From Thiobacillaceae bacterium (GTDB taxonomy: Bacteria; Pseudomonadota; Gammaproteobacteria; Burkholderiales; Thiobacillaceae), in assembly GCA_024643305.1 (NCBI GenBank), contig JAHENE010000093.1, positions 1 to 7,730 of the forward strand: DNA of 7,730 nucleotides. The letters are read 5' to 3'. The translations under genes were made by a program, and so were the position numbers. Below the pieces are notes generated by a model that was given only the letters and a program-made list of their open reading frames with translations, made no database searches and was not told the DNA's origin. Of the stretch, positions 1-5,554 are shown one piece after another (positions within the stretch are counted from its first letter, which is position 1; the number at the start of each line of letters is the position of its first letter).

Positions 1-479
1 ACGGCCTCTTCAACAATGGTGGTATGCCCAAGCACCGTCCATTCAGGGATGGGCAGCCATATCTGCCCCAGCTTCGCAACGAATCTGATGCCACGGTAAT
101 GAAGTTTGCCGTCCTCCACATGTACCGCCATCCTCAAGCCCAGCACTGGATTGATGAACTCGATAAATTGCTTGTGCTTATCTAACACCCAGAAACTGTT
201 GAACAGAACCGTTTTCCCATCCGGGTAAGTGATCGTCCGTCGCCAATACTGTCGCTCGCCCGCGTTGCTTTTCTCTACTAGCGTAGCCAGATTCTGGCCT
301 CTGCGATCGACAAGCGCACCAAAAATCCGCAGCACGCTCAAGTACCCCTGCATGAACCTCGGATACTCGATATTCATCCCCCCCTTGTCTACGGTTACGC
401 CAGGACGATAGTGCGCCTGCAAGGCAGGCGGCAGTTTGTCCCAGTCATCGCCAAGGGCAAGTTGCATCAGACTTTTCAT
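1..479 (-). CDS. DUF4166 domain protein, N-terminal part (cut by left window edge)
   Basis: The first 159 residues of a protein that continues past base 1. The start is the ATG at 479-477, whose first bases overlap the TGA of the DUF2269 gene (ATGA, 479-476). A GGGAG ribosome-binding site lies about 8 bases upstream, inside that gene. The visible protein is soluble, with no signal peptide or membrane segment. It opens with MKSLMQLALGDDWDKLPPAL and contains HYRPG (24-28), several charged beta-strand-like segments, and a later LHYRGIRFVAKLGQIWLPIPEW segment close to the window edge. From memory, this layout matches DUF4166, a domain of unknown function often encoded beside, or fused to, NAD(P)-binding SDR proteins. 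Its position as last visible member of a coupled operon with an SDR and a DUF2269 membrane protein fits that habit. The catalytic role, if any, is unknown. I am fairly sure of the family and certain that the gene is coding. Confidence 0.8.
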   Translation of the reverse strand, partial: MKSLMQLALGDDWDKLPPALQAHYRPGVTVDKGGMNIEYPRFMQGYLSVLRIFGALVDRRGQNLATLVEKSNAGERQYWRRTITYPDGKTVLFNSFWVLDKHKQFIEFINPVLGLRMAVHVEDGKLHYRGIRFVAKLGQIWLPIPEWTVLGHTTIVEEA

Positions 480-958
480 ATACCCACTCCCGGAATGTGT
501 TTGAAGACCATAAGCACCACCACCATAACCATCGACGCAAAGGCGGGACCCCCCAGCCAAAACCACCAACGCGCCATTCGCCAATACACATCAGGCAAAC
601 TGAGGCTCCCGGAAGCCGCCGCAGCGGCGGCAATCTTGTGCATGCGAATTTGCAGCCAGACAACCGGTAGCCAACAGGCGCCCGCCAGGCCGAATAGAAA
701 CAGGCTGACAGCTACCCACGGTACCGTCAGAGGAAGGCCCAGCATATGCGCCATCCACAGGCCGCTGATCGGCTGAAAGATCACCGTTGGCGTGGTAAAA
801 ATCCAGTCCGCCAGGACGACATGCTGATTGGTGACCGCGATGTGGGCCACGTTTCCGCTGCGATCCGCCATCCATTTGTAGAATGCGCTCCCCAGACCGG
901 TGCCAAACAGAAGCACCATGCTCAGAATGTGCAGCGACTTGAGCGTCAGGTAAGTCAT
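476..958 (-). CDS. DUF2269 family integral membrane protein
   Basis: A 160-residue hydrophobic protein with about four membrane helices (roughly 5-25, 50-70, 80-104 and 133-152). An alanine-rich hydrophilic connector (110-118) follows the third helix. Conserved-looking polar positions include H10 in helix 1, the NQHVV stretch (44-48) and the TTPTVIFQPISG segment (55-66), which I associate with DUF2269. An ATG six codons upstream is in frame. I prefer the ATG at 958 because it sits 5 bases after a strong GAGGGGAGG ribosome-binding site and forms an ATGA overlap with the stop of the SDR gene, as the other junctions here do. The function is unknown; membrane partners of this kind are suspected of electron transfer or envelope roles, but nothing in the sequence proves this. 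It lies between the SDR gene and the DUF4166 gene and is presumably co-expressed with both. Confidence 0.85.
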   Translation of the reverse strand: MTYLTLKSLHILSMVLLFGTGLGSAFYKWMADRSGNVAHIAVTNQHVVLADWIFTTPTVIFQPISGLWMAHMLGLPLTVPWVAVSLFLFGLAGACWLPVVWLQIRMHKIAAAAAASGSLSLPDVYWRMARWWFWLGGPAFASMVMVVVLMVFKHIPGVGI

Positions 959-1821
959 GACAGCCTCCCCTCGCAAACGGCATCCAAGAAAAATAGACTC
1001 GCCTCGATAGTCTGTGGCATGCGCCCGAGAAACCTGGCTAGCGGCTTAACATCTGCCCAATATCCGGCTTGCAGCATGCGCAGATTCTGCGGTTGCATCA
1101 TGGGATAGAAGCGCCCAAGCAAGTGCGCCATGAACATCGCAATGGCGAATGGAATGTGAATCACTCGCGCTCGCGGCAAACCTTGGGCATTGCGCATCCA
1201 TTGCAGCCATTCTTCAAACGTGACTGTTTCATTGCCAACGATATCCAGGGTTTGTCTTGTCTTTGTCGAGACAAGGCATTGCATGACGGTCGCCACCACA
1301 TCGCTGATGTGGATCGGCTGCAGCTGTTGCTGACCATCCCCAATGACCGAAATCATCGGCATTGACGCCATCCGCATAAACAACCCGGCACTTTTTCCGC
1401 CGAGGCCGTAGATCAAGGATGGACGCAGCACGAACCAATCCAGATCAAGGCTGCGCAAGACATCGTCCGCAGCGCGCTTGCTCAGGTGATAGGAAGAAAA
1501 GGCCGACTCATCGGCACCGAGCGCCGAGATCTGGATTACCCGACGAACCCCGGCTTGCTGACAGGCGCGAAACAATGCTGCCGGAGCAAGGGTATGCAAC
1601 GGCTCAAACCGTTGCGCTCCGGTTTCCCCGATGATGCCAACGCAGTTGATGACAACATCGATGCCAGCAAGATGCGACAGCCAGTCTTCGGCCGCCAGCA
1701 TCCGGGCAAAATCGACGCCATGACTGCGGGATACGTTTGTTATCTGGTGGCCGGCATCAGCAATGACTGCAGCAATGTTACGGCCAAGAAAACCGCTTCC
1801 GCCGGCAAGAAGAATATTCAT
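955..1821 (-). CDS. Atypical SDR-family NAD(P)-binding oxidoreductase (NDUFA9-like)
   Basis: A 288-residue protein with an N-terminal Rossmann fold. The nucleotide-binding loop is GGSGFLG (7-13) directly after the first beta strand. A strand ending INCVG (58-62) follows, then VIQISALGA (95-103). A YxxxK active-site pair (Y111, K115 in YHLSK) and a downstream VLRPSLIYG motif (131-139) are also present. This is the extended/atypical SDR pattern of NDUFA9-like and YbjT-like proteins. QPIHISDV (168-175) is the usual dimer and substrate-side motif. The C-terminal third (about 215-288) has an amphipathic, partly hydrophobic segment (IPFAIAMFMAHLLG, 223-236) that could sit on the membrane. The substrate cannot be read from the sequence. 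The ATG overlaps the stop of the preceding membrane-protein gene (ATGA, 1821-1818) and has only a weak ribosome-binding site, so translation probably relies on coupling. The family call is secure; the reaction is not. Confidence 0.88.
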   Translation of the reverse strand: MNILLAGGSGFLGRNIAAVIADAGHQITNVSRSHGVDFARMLAAEDWLSHLAGIDVVINCVGIIGETGAQRFEPLHTLAPAALFRACQQAGVRRVIQISALGADESAFSSYHLSKRAADDVLRSLDLDWFVLRPSLIYGLGGKSAGLFMRMASMPMISVIGDGQQQLQPIHISDVVATVMQCLVSTKTRQTLDIVGNETVTFEEWLQWMRNAQGLPRARVIHIPFAIAMFMAHLLGRFYPMMQPQNLRMLQAGYWADVKPLARFLGRMPQTIEASLFFLDAVCEGRLS

Positions 1822-2162
1822 GATTCTGCCCGCGCTTTATCTGGAGTGACCACGAATTGGCCCAGGCGCTTTCCGATCGAATACAAACCTGTGAGCAAGC
1901 CACTTAATGCCGCGATCAAGGTTAGACGCAGGCTGTCCAGTGGATTGCTCAAGCTCGAAAACAGGTCAACGATCAGGACGAGCAGCAAGGGAGCGATGAC
2001 TAGCATCACCTTGATGTAGCTTTGCCAGAAGGTGGCCGCCTGTTCATCCGGGCATATCCGATCCAGGACATTGATCAACGGCCTGGACAAAACATACAAA
2101 GCCGCGAGACTCGCGGCAATACTGACGAAGAATTCGGCAAACAGCAGTAGATAGTTATTCAT
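1818..2162 (-). CDS. Small three-helix membrane protein, first gene of the operon, family not recognised
   Basis: A 114-residue protein that I do not recognise. It has three predicted membrane helices: about 4-25 (LLLFAEFFVSIAASLAALYV), 49-68 (IKVMLVIAPLLLVLIVDLF) and 79-97 (LTLIAALSGLLTGLYSIG). A short polar loop with DRICPDEQA (34-42) follows helix 1, and a basic tail (GKRL...TPDKARAES) ends the protein. The frame is open for 16 more codons upstream. I chose the ATG at 2162 because AAGGAG lies 6 bases before it and because the hydrophobic part begins right after it. It leads a run of four genes joined by ATGA overlaps, so it is probably a partner or anchor of the SDR/DUF2269/DUF4166 set. 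The upstream spacer carries three spaced repeats that could be regulator sites. There is no signal-peptide cleavage motif. The coding call is strong; function is unknown. Confidence 0.75.
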   Translation of the reverse strand: MNNYLLLFAEFFVSIAASLAALYVLSRPLINVLDRICPDEQAATFWQSYIKVMLVIAPLLLVLIVDLFSSLSNPLDSLRLTLIAALSGLLTGLYSIGKRLGQFVVTPDKARAES

Positions 2163-2169
2163 GGAAGAC

Positions 2170-2266
2170 TCCTTTTTGATCACTGGAGCCCCCAGTTTGG
2201 TGAATGGCAAACGGCAATTCTTCCGTTTTGATCAAACCAGAGCGCTTTTTGGCTCCGAAAAGATCA
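2170..2266. repeat. Three spaced copies of TCCN(T/A)4GATCA in the operon leader
   Basis: Copies on the plus strand are at 2170-2182 (TCCTTTTTGATCA), 2222-2234 (TCCGTTTTGATCA) and 2254-2266 (TCCGAAAAGATCA). All keep the same 13-base layout and orientation. Their starts are 52 and 32 bases apart, close to five and three helical turns. The first copy overlaps the complement of the AAGGAG ribosome-binding site of the small membrane-protein gene, so part of its match may be incidental. The location, between an AraC-type regulator gene and the operon it adjoins, makes regulator binding plausible. Confidence 0.4.
2209..2228. repeat. Inverted repeat AAACGG-N8-CCGTTT
   Basis: Perfect 6-base arms (2209-2214 and 2223-2228) around an 8-base loop, in the spacer after the AraC gene. 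One arm overlaps the central GATCA repeat. Transcribed from either strand it makes a weak hairpin with a very short U stretch, so it could be a poor terminator or part of an operator. Confidence 0.3.
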
Positions 2267-2292
2267 ACCCGGAACACTTTTTAGACAGCGCC

Positions 2293-3318
2293 TTAGTCGG
2301 GTTGCCCGTTTCCTGCATTCAGCTTGCGATATTGGCCTGGCGTCATGCCCTCGATTTCACGAAAAGCTTCGTAGAAATTCGATTGGGAGGTGAATCCGAC
2401 ACTGAGTCCGACCGACAGGACAGAGGCAGAAGGTTCAGCGAGCAGCATGGTCTTGGCCGCCTCTGTGCGTTGCTCGCGCAGGTAGCGTGAGAATCCCTTG
2501 CCCAGTCGGGTATTGATCAATTCCGATAATTGATGGGTACTCAGCCCCAGCCTGTCTGCCAGGACTGACAAGTTCAATAGCGCGTCCTCATAAATACGCT
2601 CACCCTTCATCATCGTGTCCAGCCTGGTCAGGATCGAATCGCAATCGACATTGCCGAGAGTGGAACTGGCATACGCGCTCCGTACGACCTCACTCACCTC
2701 GATGGACAATTTCGGCCGCAGACCAAGCGTGACCTGCACCAGAAGAAAAGCGATGCCGATCGAGATTGCATAGAGGCTGTAAAACAACTTCTCTGGTAAT
2801 GCTGCCTCGAATAACCCGAGTAAGGAGACCCCTACGGCAATTGCAAATACGCCCCCCAACAGCAAGATTTCCCTATGAAAATTGGCACGCTCCTGGCGAA
2901 GTTGGAAAAGCGTCCGCCCTAGCCACAACAAATAAGAAGCCCCGAGGATGAATGCCAATGGCAGAACCACCCCCTCGGGAAATAAAGGGGAAATCAAGCT
3001 TGGCACTGCATGCAACAAAATAGGGTAGCCCGCCAGGGATATGGGTTGAGGACGTAACAGCGGCTGGCTGAATAAAAAAAACGCTGGCGCTACGGCAAAC
3101 AACATCATGCGGTATGGCCAGGTCGTAACCCAGGCATGGTCGAGATATAGCCATGAAAAATGGGAAACCTGCAGCCCGCTCAAGGCCAACAGCAATACCA
3201 ACCCCATGATTCTCGACATCCACTGCCCCTGATAGTGCTCGCCACGAAAATGCGACAGCGCAAGAACAATCGAGCTGAATATTGAAAAGCCAATGAGAAG
3301 CAGGGCAAGAGAAATCAC
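2293..3318 (-). CDS. Membrane-anchored AraC-family transcriptional regulator
   Basis: With the GTG start at 3318 the product is 341 residues. The first ~200 residues form about seven hydrophobic helices, starting with ISLALLLIGFSIFSSIVLAL and ending near residue 199 (IGIAFLLVQVTLGL). A linker (200-245) leads to a C-terminal AraC DNA-binding domain. Its first helix-turn-helix is about 249-270 (LSVLADRLGLSTHQLSELIN). The second is 299-332, with the family signature GFTSQSNFYEAFREIEGMTPGQYR. This 7-helix plus AraC layout is a known class of membrane-bound regulators thought to sense envelope or membrane signals. The start is uncertain: the frame runs open far upstream without a good ATG. GTG 3318 keeps helix 1 but lacks a ribosome-binding site; TTG 3384 would add 22 residues; ATG 3219 has AGGGG 6 bases upstream but would delete helix 1. 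It reads toward the four-gene operon and is its likely, unproven, regulator. Confidence 0.85.
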   Translation of the reverse strand: MISLALLLIGFSIFSSIVLALSHFRGEHYQGQWMSRIMGLVLLLALSGLQVSHFSWLYLDHAWVTTWPYRMMLFAVAPAFFLFSQPLLRPQPISLAGYPILLHAVPSLISPLFPEGVVLPLAFILGASYLLWLGRTLFQLRQERANFHREILLLGGVFAIAVGVSLLGLFEAALPEKLFYSLYAISIGIAFLLVQVTLGLRPKLSIEVSEVVRSAYASSTLGNVDCDSILTRLDTMMKGERIYEDALLNLSVLADRLGLSTHQLSELINTRLGKGFSRYLREQRTEAAKTMLLAEPSASVLSVGLSVGFTSQSNFYEAFREIEGMTPGQYRKLNAGNGQPD

Positions 3319-3355
3319 GAGGTGCGATAAATGAATTATGATTTTGATGAACAGT

Positions 3356-3384
3356 AATTTATGCAGCTTCGGAACAATTGGCAA
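3356..3384 (-). promoter_or_regulatory. Candidate sigma70 promoter for the AraC gene
   Basis: On the minus strand TTGCCA (3384-3379, five of six to the -35 consensus) is followed after exactly 17 bases by TAAATT (3361-3356, four of six to the -10). Transcription would begin near 3349, about 30 bases before the GTG at 3318. This favours starts downstream of 3349 over TTG 3384. It is a motif match only. Confidence 0.35.
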
Positions 3385-3386
3385 CG

Positions 3387-3405
3387 GTTGATTTAACCTA
3401 TCAAC
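3387..3405. promoter_or_regulatory. Inverted repeat GTTGAT-N7-ATCAAC in the divergent promoter region
   Basis: Perfect 6-base arms (3387-3392, 3400-3405) lie between the divergent AraC and methyltransferase genes, just upstream of the candidate AraC -35 box. The size and symmetry suit a dimeric regulator. Which protein would bind is unknown. Confidence 0.35.
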
Positions 3406-3429
3406 TCTGCCGTATCGAGGTAACACGCC

Positions 3430-4206
3430 TTGTCGAATTTTAAAGACCACTTTTCCGACGCCTCGGCAGCCTACGCCAAATTTCGCCCCACTTATCCCGA
3501 TACGCTGTTTACCTGGTTGGCGGACCTTTGCCATGAACACGAATGCGCCTGGGACTGCGCCACCGGCAGCGGGCAGGCTGCAATCGAACTGGCGCAGCAT
3601 TTCAAACAAGTCATCGCCACAGATGCCAGCAGCGAACAGGTTACCCATGCAAGCGGGCCGGCCAATGTCCGTTTTCGCGTGGCTCCCGCCGAAGCCAGTG
3701 GACTGGATTCGCACAGCATCGATCTCATCACCGTGGCGCAAGCGGTTCATTGGTTCGACCTGCCGCATTTTTATGCCGAAGTTATTCGTGTACTAAAACC
3801 CGGCGGCGTATTTGCACTCTGGGGTTATGGCCGTCTGTCCTTGCCCACCGGCATGGACGCAGTTTTTCAGCGCTTCTACGGCGAAACTATCGGTCCGTAC
3901 TGGCCGCCCGAGCGGGCACTGATCGACGAAGAGTATCGCTCGCTGGATTTTCCGTTTGCGGAAATTCCCACGCCTGAATTTCTTATTGAAGTGGAGTGGA
4001 ACCTGCCGCGGCTGCTGGCCTATCTGTCAACCTGGTCGGCTGTAAAACGCTATGCGGTGCAAAATGGAGAGAACCCATTGCCGGGGTTGCAGGATGCCTT
4101 GGCCCCCTTGTGGGGCGACCAGAACAAAATAAAACGGCTGCGTTGGCCGCTGTTTCTACGCGTCGGCTACTCGGCTACTTCAAGTACGAACGCAGAATGC
4201 GCGTAA
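3430..4206 (+). CDS. Class I SAM-dependent methyltransferase
   Basis: A 258-residue cytosolic protein starting at TTG 3430, with GAGG 9 bases upstream. The N-terminus (SNFKDHFSDASAAYAKFRPTYP) matches how this methyltransferase family begins, supporting the non-ATG start. The SAM-binding fold is clear: motif I is WDCATGSGQAA (41-51), an acidic residue ends strand 2 (D65 in IATDASS), and DLITVAQAVHWFD (98-110) plus RVLKPGGVFALWGYG (120-134) complete it. The AQAxHWFD motif recalls the yeast trans-aconitate-methyltransferase-like group. The acceptor substrate is not predictable; a small carboxylate or other small molecule is possible. The C-terminal domain ends with RWPLFLRVGY, the usual family end, followed by about 13 extra residues that overlap the 3' end of the opposing metal-regulator gene by 32 bp. 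It appears to be a single-gene unit, divergent from the AraC gene. Confidence 0.88.
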   Translation: MSNFKDHFSDASAAYAKFRPTYPDTLFTWLADLCHEHECAWDCATGSGQAAIELAQHFKQVIATDASSEQVTHASGPANVRFRVAPAEASGLDSHSIDLITVAQAVHWFDLPHFYAEVIRVLKPGGVFALWGYGRLSLPTGMDAVFQRFYGETIGPYWPPERALIDEEYRSLDFPFAEIPTPEFLIEVEWNLPRLLAYLSTWSAVKRYAVQNGENPLPGLQDALAPLWGDQNKIKRLRWPLFLRVGYSATSSTNAECA

Positions 4207-4450
4207 CCTGCTGAAGGTCTTCTTCACGGCGTTTGGCAACCTTGGCTTCCGGGCCCAGGTGGTCTCGCAGGTGACCCTCCAGAACCTCAACCATCAATCC
4301 GTTTATTGCGCCGCGAATCGCAGCGATCTGCTGCAAAACGGCATTGCACTCCGATTCCTGATCCAGCGCCCGCTCCAGTGCATCAGCTTGACCCTTGATA
4401 CGCCGAACCCGGGTTAACAGGGATTTTTTATCCTTGATTGTGTGCGCCAT
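4175..4450 (-). CDS. dmeR: RcnR/DmeR-type (CsoR superfamily) cobalt/nickel-responsive repressor
   Basis: A 91-residue all-helical repressor of the CsoR/RcnR/FrmR superfamily. It begins MAHTIKDKKSLLTRVRRIKG and contains ECNAVLQQIAAIRGAINGLM (34-53), the family core. The metal-ligand set is H3, C35, H60 and H64, the same positions described for the nickel/cobalt sensor RcnR. Formaldehyde sensor FrmR has C35 but lacks the H3 and H64 pattern, and copper-type CsoR uses a different ligand set, so a Co/Ni sensor is the best reading. Basic residues R14, R16, R17 and K19 probably contact DNA. The ATG at 4450 has GGAGG about 5 bases upstream. The gene is divergent from a DmeF-like exporter, with an operator-like palindrome in between that begins 26 bases from its start codon, so it should repress both genes and release when metal binds. 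The gene name is by family and context. Confidence 0.85.
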   Translation of the reverse strand: MAHTIKDKKSLLTRVRRIKGQADALERALDQESECNAVLQQIAAIRGAINGLMVEVLEGHLRDHLGPEAKVAKRREEDLQQVTRILRSYLK

Positions 4451-4475
4451 CTTTCCTCCATATTGCTTATTTATA

Positions 4476-4496
4476 TATACTATGGGGGAGTATACT
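4476..4496. promoter_or_regulatory. RcnR/DmeR-type operator overlapping the divergent promoters
   Basis: TATACT (4476-4481) and AGTATA (4489-4494) are perfect inverted arms around ATGGGGG (4482-4488). The TACT...G-tract...AGTA form is the described operator shape for RcnR and is very like DmeR sites, where A/T-rich inverted arms flank a G/C run. The right part, AGTATACT (4489-4496), contains TATACT (4491-4496), a good -10 box for dmeF on the plus strand, and its complement gives a -10-like TATACT on the minus strand. I found no convincing -35 for either direction. Repressor binding here would block both genes. Confidence 0.75.
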
Positions 4497-4576
4497 TTCT
4501 ATTGAAATTTAACAACACCCAGCACCTCCGCACGAAGCGCGCCTCCGCTTTCCGGATGTCCATCAGTTAGGAAACC

Positions 4577-5509
4577 ATGCATACCCAAAACCTCTCCCAG
4601 TGGACGCACCAGCATGTCTTTGATGCGGGAAACCATTCTGCAGAACGAAGTACGCGCGCCGTGATGTGGATAACCGCAGTGATGATGGTCATTGAGATTC
4701 TTGCCGGTTGGTGGTTCAACTCCATGGCGCTATTGGCCGATGGCTGGCACATGAGTTCACACGCCGTGGCGATTGGCCTGAGCGCCTTCGCCTATGCAGC
4801 GGCACGCCGTTATGCCGACGATCCGCGTTTTGCCTTCGGAACCTGGAAGATTGAGGTGCTGGGCGGATTCGCCAGTGCAATATTCCTGCTGGGTGTCGCA
4901 GTCATGATGGTCGTGGGATCGCTTGAGCGAATCTTTTCTCCCCAGCCCATCCACTACCAGGAAGCCATCATCATTGCGGTCATCGGCCTTATCGTGAATA
5001 TCGTCTGCGCCAGAATTCTGGGCCACGCTCATGATCATGCACATAGCCATGAGCACGAACCGCATCATCATCACGACCTCAATCTGAATTCCGCCTACCT
5101 GCACGTCATTGCCGATGCCGCCACCTCTGTCCTTGCCATTCTCGCCTTGGTGGGCGGGTGGATTTATGGCTGGTCATGGCTCGACCCGGTCATGGGTATT
5201 GTGGGCGCGGTGCTGGTGGCGATATGGGCCAGGAAGCTCATCCTGGAAACCGGAAAAGTTCTGCTAGACCGTGAAATGGATCTCCCCGTCGTGGATGAAA
5301 TCCGTGAAGCCGTTGAAACCGGACCAGAGGATGGCGACACGAAGATTGCCGACCTTCACGTCTGGCGTGTCGGCAAGCGCGCTTACTCGTGCGCCCTGAG
5401 TGTCGTCACCCATGATGTGAATTTGACAGTTACCCGTGTACGCGAACAACTCGCCCTACACGAAGAAATCGTTCACTCGACAATCGAAATCCACCATTGC
5501 ACGGCCTGA
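4577..5509 (+). CDS. dmeF: CDF-family cobalt/nickel exporter, DmeF type
   Basis: A 310-residue cation diffusion facilitator that exports divalent metal from the cytoplasm in exchange for protons. It has six membrane helices (about 28-48, 50-75, 95-115, 127-147, 172-196 and 200-218) and a C-terminal cytoplasmic metal-binding domain (about 225-310). Transport-site motifs are H58xxxH62 in helix 2 (ADGWHMSSH) and H176xxxD180 in helix 5 (LHVIAD). Zinc-type CDFs usually have HxxxD or DxxxD in helix 2, while the HxxxH form is what I associate with DmeF. A histidine-rich loop (150-166, GHAHDHAHSHEHEPHHHH) lies between helices 4 and 5, and the N-terminus carries further histidines (H2, H11, H13, H20). 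AGGA lies 4 bases before the ATG. The gene is divergent from an RcnR/DmeR-like repressor with a matching operator between them, which supports Co/Ni as substrate. Zinc or cadmium transport cannot be excluded from sequence alone. Confidence 0.88.
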   Translation: MHTQNLSQWTHQHVFDAGNHSAERSTRAVMWITAVMMVIEILAGWWFNSMALLADGWHMSSHAVAIGLSAFAYAAARRYADDPRFAFGTWKIEVLGGFASAIFLLGVAVMMVVGSLERIFSPQPIHYQEAIIIAVIGLIVNIVCARILGHAHDHAHSHEHEPHHHHDLNLNSAYLHVIADAATSVLAILALVGGWIYGWSWLDPVMGIVGAVLVAIWARKLILETGKVLLDREMDLPVVDEIREAVETGPEDGDTKIADLHVWRVGKRAYSCALSVVTHDVNLTVTRVREQLALHEEIVHSTIEIHHCTA

Positions 5510-5554
5510 GGCCGGCATGGCTGAAAACACCATGACCTCACGGTCCGACCGTGA
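5502..5554. terminator. Two small hairpins between convergent dmeF and the GGT gene
   Basis: CGGCC-TGA-GGCCG (5502-5514) spans the dmeF stop codon. TCACGGT-CCG-ACCGTGA (5538-5554) has perfect 7-base arms and includes the GGT stop codon. On the minus strand the second is followed by a T-containing stretch (GGTGTTTTC) after about 7 bases; the plus strand has no T run. They could act as a modest bidirectional termination region, but neither is a classical intrinsic terminator. Confidence 0.3.

Noticed and set aside
1486..2019. Plus-strand frame of 177 codons across the SDR and small membrane-protein genes
   Set aside because: Antisense to coupled genes with ribosome-binding sites and recognisable motifs; its own translation shows no domain.
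3319..3768. The AraC reading frame stays open to 3768, which would add about 150 N-terminal residues
   Set aside because: The extension is antisense to the well-supported methyltransferase, has no membrane or domain character, and begins before the only plausible promoter.
4502..4570. Possible 22-codon leader peptide (TTG start, TAG stop) ahead of dmeF
   Set aside because: No ribosome-binding site, no metal-related or regulatory codon pattern, and it includes the region expected to be untranslated leader.
5028..5077. Short repeated CAT/CAC-rich DNA
   Set aside because: Explained fully by the histidine codons of the DmeF metal loop; not an independent DNA repeat.
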